In this document: in pieces, positions 61,131 through 64,000 of the stretch | How positions within the stretch are numbered: position 1 is the stretch's first letter | Layout of the letters: each line of letters begins with the position of its first letter | Assembly (NCBI RefSeq): GCF_000243275.1 | Contig: NZ_CM001437.1 | Location: forward strand, 3,283,192-3,347,191 | DNA length: 64,000 bases | From: Myroides odoratus DSM 2801 | Lineage (GTDB): Bacteria; Bacteroidota; Bacteroidia; Flavobacteriales; Flavobacteriaceae | Direction: 5' to 3' | Position numbers and translations under genes: made by a program | Notes under the pieces: model-generated | The model's database searches: none | Told to the model about the DNA's origin: nothing | Seen by the model: the letters and a program-made list of their open reading frames with translations, nothing else

Positions 61131-62153
61131 TTAGTTATATTGTTCTAGTATTTTCTTGTTGATGGCTTTGATTAGCGCCGGCCCTTCGTAGATGAATCCA
61201 GTGTATAATTGGATTAGAGAGGCTCCAGCTTCTAATTTCTCTATCGCATCTGCCGGAGAGTGGATTCCACCCACCCCAATGATAGGGAAAGCGCGGTTGC
61301 TCTTATCTGCTAAGAAGCGAATAACTTCTGTGCTGCGTTGAGTCAACGGTTTACCACTTAATCCTCCCGTTTCTACTTTCTTTTCAGATTGTAATCCTTC
61401 ACGGCTAATGGTTGTATTCGTAGCGATGACACCTGCAATTTTTGTTTCCGCCACAATGTCAATGATGTCTAATAACTGACTATCCGTTAAATCTGGTGCG
61501 ATTTTCAAAAGAATAGGTTTGCTTTTTGGTTTGCCGTTGTTTTTAGCTTGCAAGGCATTCAATAAAGCAGTCAAAGGTTCTTTATCTTGTAAAGCACGTA
61601 AATTTGGCGTGTTTGGCGAACTTACATTCACGACGAAATAATCCACATAAGGGAAAAGAGCATCAAAGCAAATTTCGTAATCGTCAATGGCTTGTTCATT
61701 TGGTGTTACTTTGTTTTTACCAATATTTCCACCAATTAAAGTTCCTTTGTTTTTCTTTAAGCGTTCAATGGCTTGATCAATTCCGCCGTTATTAAATCCC
61801 ATGCGGTTGATTAGGGCATGATCTTCAACTAAGCGAAACAAACGCTTTTTAGGATTCCCATCCTGTGCTTTAGGCGTAATCGTTCCGATTTCAATAAAAC
61901 CAAAACCAAAATGCTCCAATTCACTGTACAATTTCGCATCTTTATCTAAACCAGCGGCTAATCCAACCGGATTTTTGAATTTTAATCCAAATACCTCGCG
62001 TTCCAATCGCGGGTCATTCACCTGAAATTTCGAGCGAATAATAGCCGATACACCTGGAATTTTGTTGATGAATTTCAACGAATTGAAGGTAAAATGATGC
62101 GCCTTCTCTGGGTCTAAAGAAAAGAAAAACGGTTTGAGAATACTCTTGTACAT
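61131..62153 (-). CDS. pyrD: Dihydroorotate dehydrogenase (quinone)
   Basis: The 340-residue protein is a class 2 PyrD. It has the N-terminal membrane-binding helix region ([18 protein letters not shown]), the FMN-binding [13 protein letters not shown] and [19 protein letters not shown], the catalytic Ser in [13 protein letters not shown], and the FMN/phosphate loops [12 protein letters not shown] and [13 protein letters not shown]. It oxidises dihydroorotate to orotate in pyrimidine synthesis and passes electrons to menaquinone. It stands alone. Confidence 0.95.
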   Translation of the reverse strand: MYKSILKPFFFSLDPEKAHHFTFNSLKFINKIPGVSAIIRSKFQVNDPRLEREVFGLKFKNPVGLAAGLDKDAKLYSELEHFGFGFIEIGTITPKAQDGNPKKRLFRLVEDHALINRMGFNNGGIDQAIERLKKNKGTLIGGNIGKNKVTPNEQAIDDYEICFDALFPYVDYFVVNVSSPNTPNLRALQDKEPLTALLNALQAKNNGKPKSKPILLKIAPDLTDSQLLDIIDIVAETKIAGVIATNTTISREGLQSEKKVETGGLSGKPLTQRSTEVIRFLADKSNRAFPIIGVGGIHSPADAIEKLEAGASLIQLYTGFIYEGPALIKAINKKILEQYN

Positions 62154-62295
62154 AAAATGTGTGTGTTGCGTTGTAAAATACAGTGCGAAAGTACACTTTT
62201 TGTTATAATTTTTGAAACCTTCTGCAAAGAATACTTCGTTTTTCGATGGTAAGCCTTCGTAAAGCGGGAAATTAGGATAAGAATACCTTGGACAT

Positions 62296-62655
62296 TTAGG
62301 CTACTTCTTTAACTTGTGAAAAATAAGAAGTACCCAATAAAGCTAGGGCGATAACAATCATCGTTAAAGAACTAATTCCTTCACCAATGGCTAAATGAGC
62401 AATGGCAGCACCGATAATATTAATGGTAAATCCTGCATAAGCAAACCCTTTGAGTGTACGGGGGATAAAAGGAAGGAGTATAGCAAGTACACCTAGGATT
62501 TTAGCAATTGCCAATTCAATGCGGAAATAATCAGGATACCCTAAATAAGCAAATGCGTCTTTAAACGTAGGATCTGTAAAATAGCTGTATGCGCTAAATA
62601 ACATAAAAGCACTAAATAAACCAGTTGATATCCAATAGATTAATTTTTTATTCAT
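62296..62655 (-). CDS. DoxX-like membrane protein
   Basis: The 119-residue protein has four membrane helices and the DoxX-like pattern [39 protein letters not shown] and [20 protein letters not shown]. Such proteins are often linked to redox or small-electrophile stress and controlled by a neighbouring HxlR regulator. Here an HxlR gene lies divergently at 63378, with repeats between them. Confidence 0.85.
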   Translation of the reverse strand: MNKKLIYWISTGLFSAFMLFSAYSYFTDPTFKDAFAYLGYPDYFRIELAIAKILGVLAILLPFIPRTLKGFAYAGFTINIIGAAIAHLAIGEGISSLTMIVIALALLGTSYFSQVKEVA

Positions 62656-62680
62656 GGTGTTTTGTTTTTGATTTGTGAGA

Positions 62681-62688
62681 CAAAGTTA
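62681..62688 (-). promoter_or_regulatory. -7 element of the DoxX gene
   Basis: On the minus strand TAACTTTG matches TAnnTTTG, 25 bases before the start codon. No TTTG is seen 19 bases further upstream. Confidence 0.45.
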
Positions 62689-62750
62689 GGGCGATTGTAG
62701 GGAAGAAATGGGGAGAGTAACCGGAAGGTAAGTGGTTACCTGAAGGTAAT

Positions 62751-62870
62751 TGGGTGAGGGGATGAGGTGGTGAAATCGGAACGCAGTACAGATTCATCGA
62801 ACACCAAAACCAATATAAGATTAGGTGAGATAGGTGGTGAGGGGGTGAGGTGGTGAGAGGGTGAGAAGGT
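62751..62870. repeat. Dispersed GTGAG repeat element, copy C
   Basis: GGTGAGGGGATGAGGTGGTG at 62753-62772 and a longer run of GTGAG/GGTGAG units at 62824-62869 flank a 50-base spacer. The composition matches the purine-rich block at 54995-55072. Confidence 0.6.
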
Positions 62871-62893
62871 TTCTAATTAAAACAGAGTTCCTT

Positions 62894-63056
62894 CTTTAAT
62901 TGATAAATCTTCCAACTTCACGAAAAAGCGAAAAAGCGATTTCACAAAGAACAAACCTCACAAAGTACAGCGTATTATGTGAGCGGAGGATGCGACCCCT
63001 CCTTCGTCGGGGTGACATACTGGGTGTGAATTACGGGACGATGAGGGACTAACTCA
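62894..63056. repeat. Tandem 167-bp repeat, copy 1
   Basis: This unit of about 160 bases contains CACGAAAAAGCGAAAAAGCG, TTTCACAAAGAACAAACC and TCACAAAGTACAGCG. GTGAGCGGAGGATGCGACCC with a CCCC-TCCTTCGT-CGGGG hairpin and CATACTGGGTGTGAATTACG follow. It is repeated at 63061. The GTCACCCCGACGAAGGAGGG part (minus strand) resembles a short palindromic repeat scattered in flavobacterial genomes. Confidence 0.85.
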
Positions 63057-63060
63057 TAAC

Positions 63061-63222
63061 CTTTAATTGATAGACCTTACAACTTCACGAAAAAGCGAAA
63101 AAGCGATTTCACAAAGAACAAACCTCACAAAGTACAGCGTATTATGTGAGCGGAGGATGCGACCCCTCCTTCGTCGGGGCGACATACTGGGTGTGAATTA
63201 CGAGACGATCAGGGACTATCTC
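63061..63222. repeat. Tandem 167-bp repeat, copy 2
   Basis: This is a near-identical copy of 62894-63056 at an offset of 167 bases, with a handful of substitutions. Copies end in GGGACTA(A/T)CTCATAA. It lies between the divergent DoxX and HxlR genes. Confidence 0.85.
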
Positions 63223-63305
63223 ATAATCCCATAATCTCATAACCTTAACTCATAACTCTTTTCGCTTTTTTGCAACAATCCTCTTTAATCGATAAACCTT
63301 ACGAT

Positions 63306-63340
63306 TTTACAAACCTCACAAAGCACAAACCTCACAAAAA
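63306..63340. repeat. Partial dispersed repeat before the HxlR gene
   Basis: TTTTACAAACCTCACAAAGC and ACAAACCTCACAAAAAA repeat the CACAAAG part of the element. It lies directly upstream of the HxlR -7-like element TATCTTTA at 63346-63353. Confidence 0.5.
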
Positions 63341-63377
63341 ATTCGTATCTTTACCTGTAGCACAATTGCGTACAACC

Positions 63378-63752
63378 ATGGAGGAACAACGAGCAAACTG
63401 TAAAACAAATGTAATGGGAATCAAAGATAGCATGTCTATCTTGAGTGGAAAGTGGAAGCTCCATATACTGGGGACTTTATTGCTTCACGATAAATTGCGC
63501 TTCATGGAACTTCAACGGGCTTTAGGTGATATATCAGCCAAAGTACTCAGTAAAGAATTACGAGATTTAGAACTCAATCAGTTGATTTATCGAACGGAGA
63601 TTGATGGAGCAATTGTTGCGGTAGAATATGAGATTTCTCCCTTCGGAATTACCTTGACTCCCGTGATTCAATCCCTAGCAAATTGGGGGAATACCTACCG
63701 CCAAGAAATCATCCAACAGATGGAAAAAAACAAGGGTTTGAAAACGAAGTAA
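63378..63752 (+). CDS. HxlR-family transcriptional regulator
   Basis: The 124-residue protein is a winged-helix HxlR regulator. It has Cys8 in RANCKTNVMGIKDSM, then ILSGKWKLHILGTLLLHDKL, RFMELQRALGDISAKVLSKE and YEISPFGITLTPVIQSLANW. The Cys near the N-terminus of some HxlR proteins senses electrophiles or disulfide stress. The ATG at 63378 matches the family length. A longer in-frame start at 63270 would encode repeat-element sequence. It is divergent from the DoxX gene, its likely target. Confidence 0.88.
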   Translation: MEEQRANCKTNVMGIKDSMSILSGKWKLHILGTLLLHDKLRFMELQRALGDISAKVLSKELRDLELNQLIYRTEIDGAIVAVEYEISPFGITLTPVIQSLANWGNTYRQEIIQQMEKNKGLKTK

Positions 63753-63788
63753 GCCTTCGAGAACTTATTTCAGCAGAAAAGCGTGGAA

Positions 63789-63834
63789 AGCGAATAAAAT
63801 GTATTGTTATTATTCGCTAAAACCTGTATCTTTG
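63789..63834 (+). promoter_or_regulatory. thrS promoter with overlapping hairpin
   Basis: A perfect -7 element, TATCTTTG, lies at 63827-63834. TTG at 63804-63806, about 20 bases upstream, is a partial -33 element. The inverted repeat AGCGAATAA (63789-63797) and TTATTCGCT (63810-63818) overlaps the spacer and may be the weak terminator of the HxlR gene or an operator. Confidence 0.55.
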
Positions 63835-63857
63835 CAACTCATTTTTTAAAAATAATT

Positions 63858-64000
63858 ATGATAAAAATTACATTACCAGACGGATCAGTGAAAGAGTTTG
63901 CCTCAGGGGTAACTCCTTTCGATGTTGCTAAAAGTATAAGTGAAGGTTTAGCAAGAAATATTATTTCTGCCAACTTCAATGGTACCACCATCGAAACCAC
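63858..64000 (+). CDS. thrS: Threonyl-tRNA synthetase, N-terminal part (cut by window edge)
   Basis: The first 47 codons read MIKITLPDGSVKEFASG, VTPFDVAKSISEGLARNI and ISANFNGTTIETT. This is the TGS domain that opens bacterial threonyl-tRNA synthetases. The enzyme charges tRNA-Thr. The rest of the gene lies beyond the right edge. A promoter with a perfect -7 element precedes it. Confidence 0.92.
   Translation, partial: MIKITLPDGSVKEFASGVTPFDVAKSISEGLARNIISANFNGTTIET

Noticed and set aside
62894..63222. CRISPR array
   Set aside because: There are only two units of about 160 bases directly repeated, without short repeats and unique spacers. No cas genes are present.
63750..63857. T-box or other riboswitch leader before thrS
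   Set aside because: The leader is only about 20 bases after the -7 element, too short for a T-box, and such elements are not expected in this phylum.

Overview
The window looks like chromosome of a member of the Bacteroidota, most likely a flavobacterium (Myroides-like is my best guess, not verified). The reasons are low G+C throughout, promoters of the TTTG-N19-TAnnTTTG type, almost no Shine-Dalgarno sequences, many short exported lipoproteins, and families typical of the group (YfhO, DUF4878, LytS/LytTR pairs, HMA-AraC fusions).

Layout. 1-1850: the 3' end of an unidentified gene, a lipocalin-like lipoprotein and a GYF_2-RDD membrane protein. 1984-9836: a LytS-type kinase and LytTR regulator, then a complete HAE1-type RND efflux pump (adaptor, permease, outer-membrane channel). 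The gap before the pump holds two 9-bp direct repeats 21 bp apart, the geometry LytTR regulators bind. 10007-18478: a second efflux cluster with metal signatures (HlyD-like protein, Cys-rich small protein, TolC, RND permease, adaptor, TRASH lipoprotein), closed by an HMA-AraC regulator. 18648-23613: accessory genes (DUF2938 with AraC, DUF4878, permuted NlpC/P60, GNAT-YoaP) and a candidate small RNA.

23779-26500 is one of the two most interesting regions. An SdpB/HTTM-like membrane protein and an SdpA-like partner lie next to two near-identical genes for 69-residue exported peptides. The peptide genes sit in a tandem duplication that trapped a decayed piece of the neighbouring gene at 26723. 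It resembles a peptide-toxin maturation locus whose precursors are unlike SdpC. 26723-37012 holds membrane and surface proteins (esterase, YfhO, OsmC, a repeat protein, an RCC1-like propeller). 37125-40463 is a pstSCAB operon in which all three gene junctions overlap by 11 nt.

42482-48395 is the second: an overlapping four-gene block (unknown protein, seven-helix protein, NarL-type kinase, LuxR-type regulator) followed by three signal-less proteins. These are a beta-rich protein, an orphan phage tail collar/fibre-like protein, and a PLAT domain joined to a possible aerolysin-like pore region. It looks like a regulated effector or toxin cassette.

48663-64000 contains a WG-repeat-like protein, two uncharacterised proteins sharing a KLFG-type motif, a zincin, an aldehyde dehydrogenase with AraC, decayed DJ-1 and beta-barrel fragments, tRNA-Ser(UGA), a RES-Xre toxin-antitoxin pair, pyrD, a DoxX/HxlR divergent pair and the start of thrS. 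A family of intergenic repeats is scattered from 54.9 to 63.3 kb, including a tandem pair with a 167-bp period. I see no rRNA, no CRISPR array and no insertion-sequence transposase.
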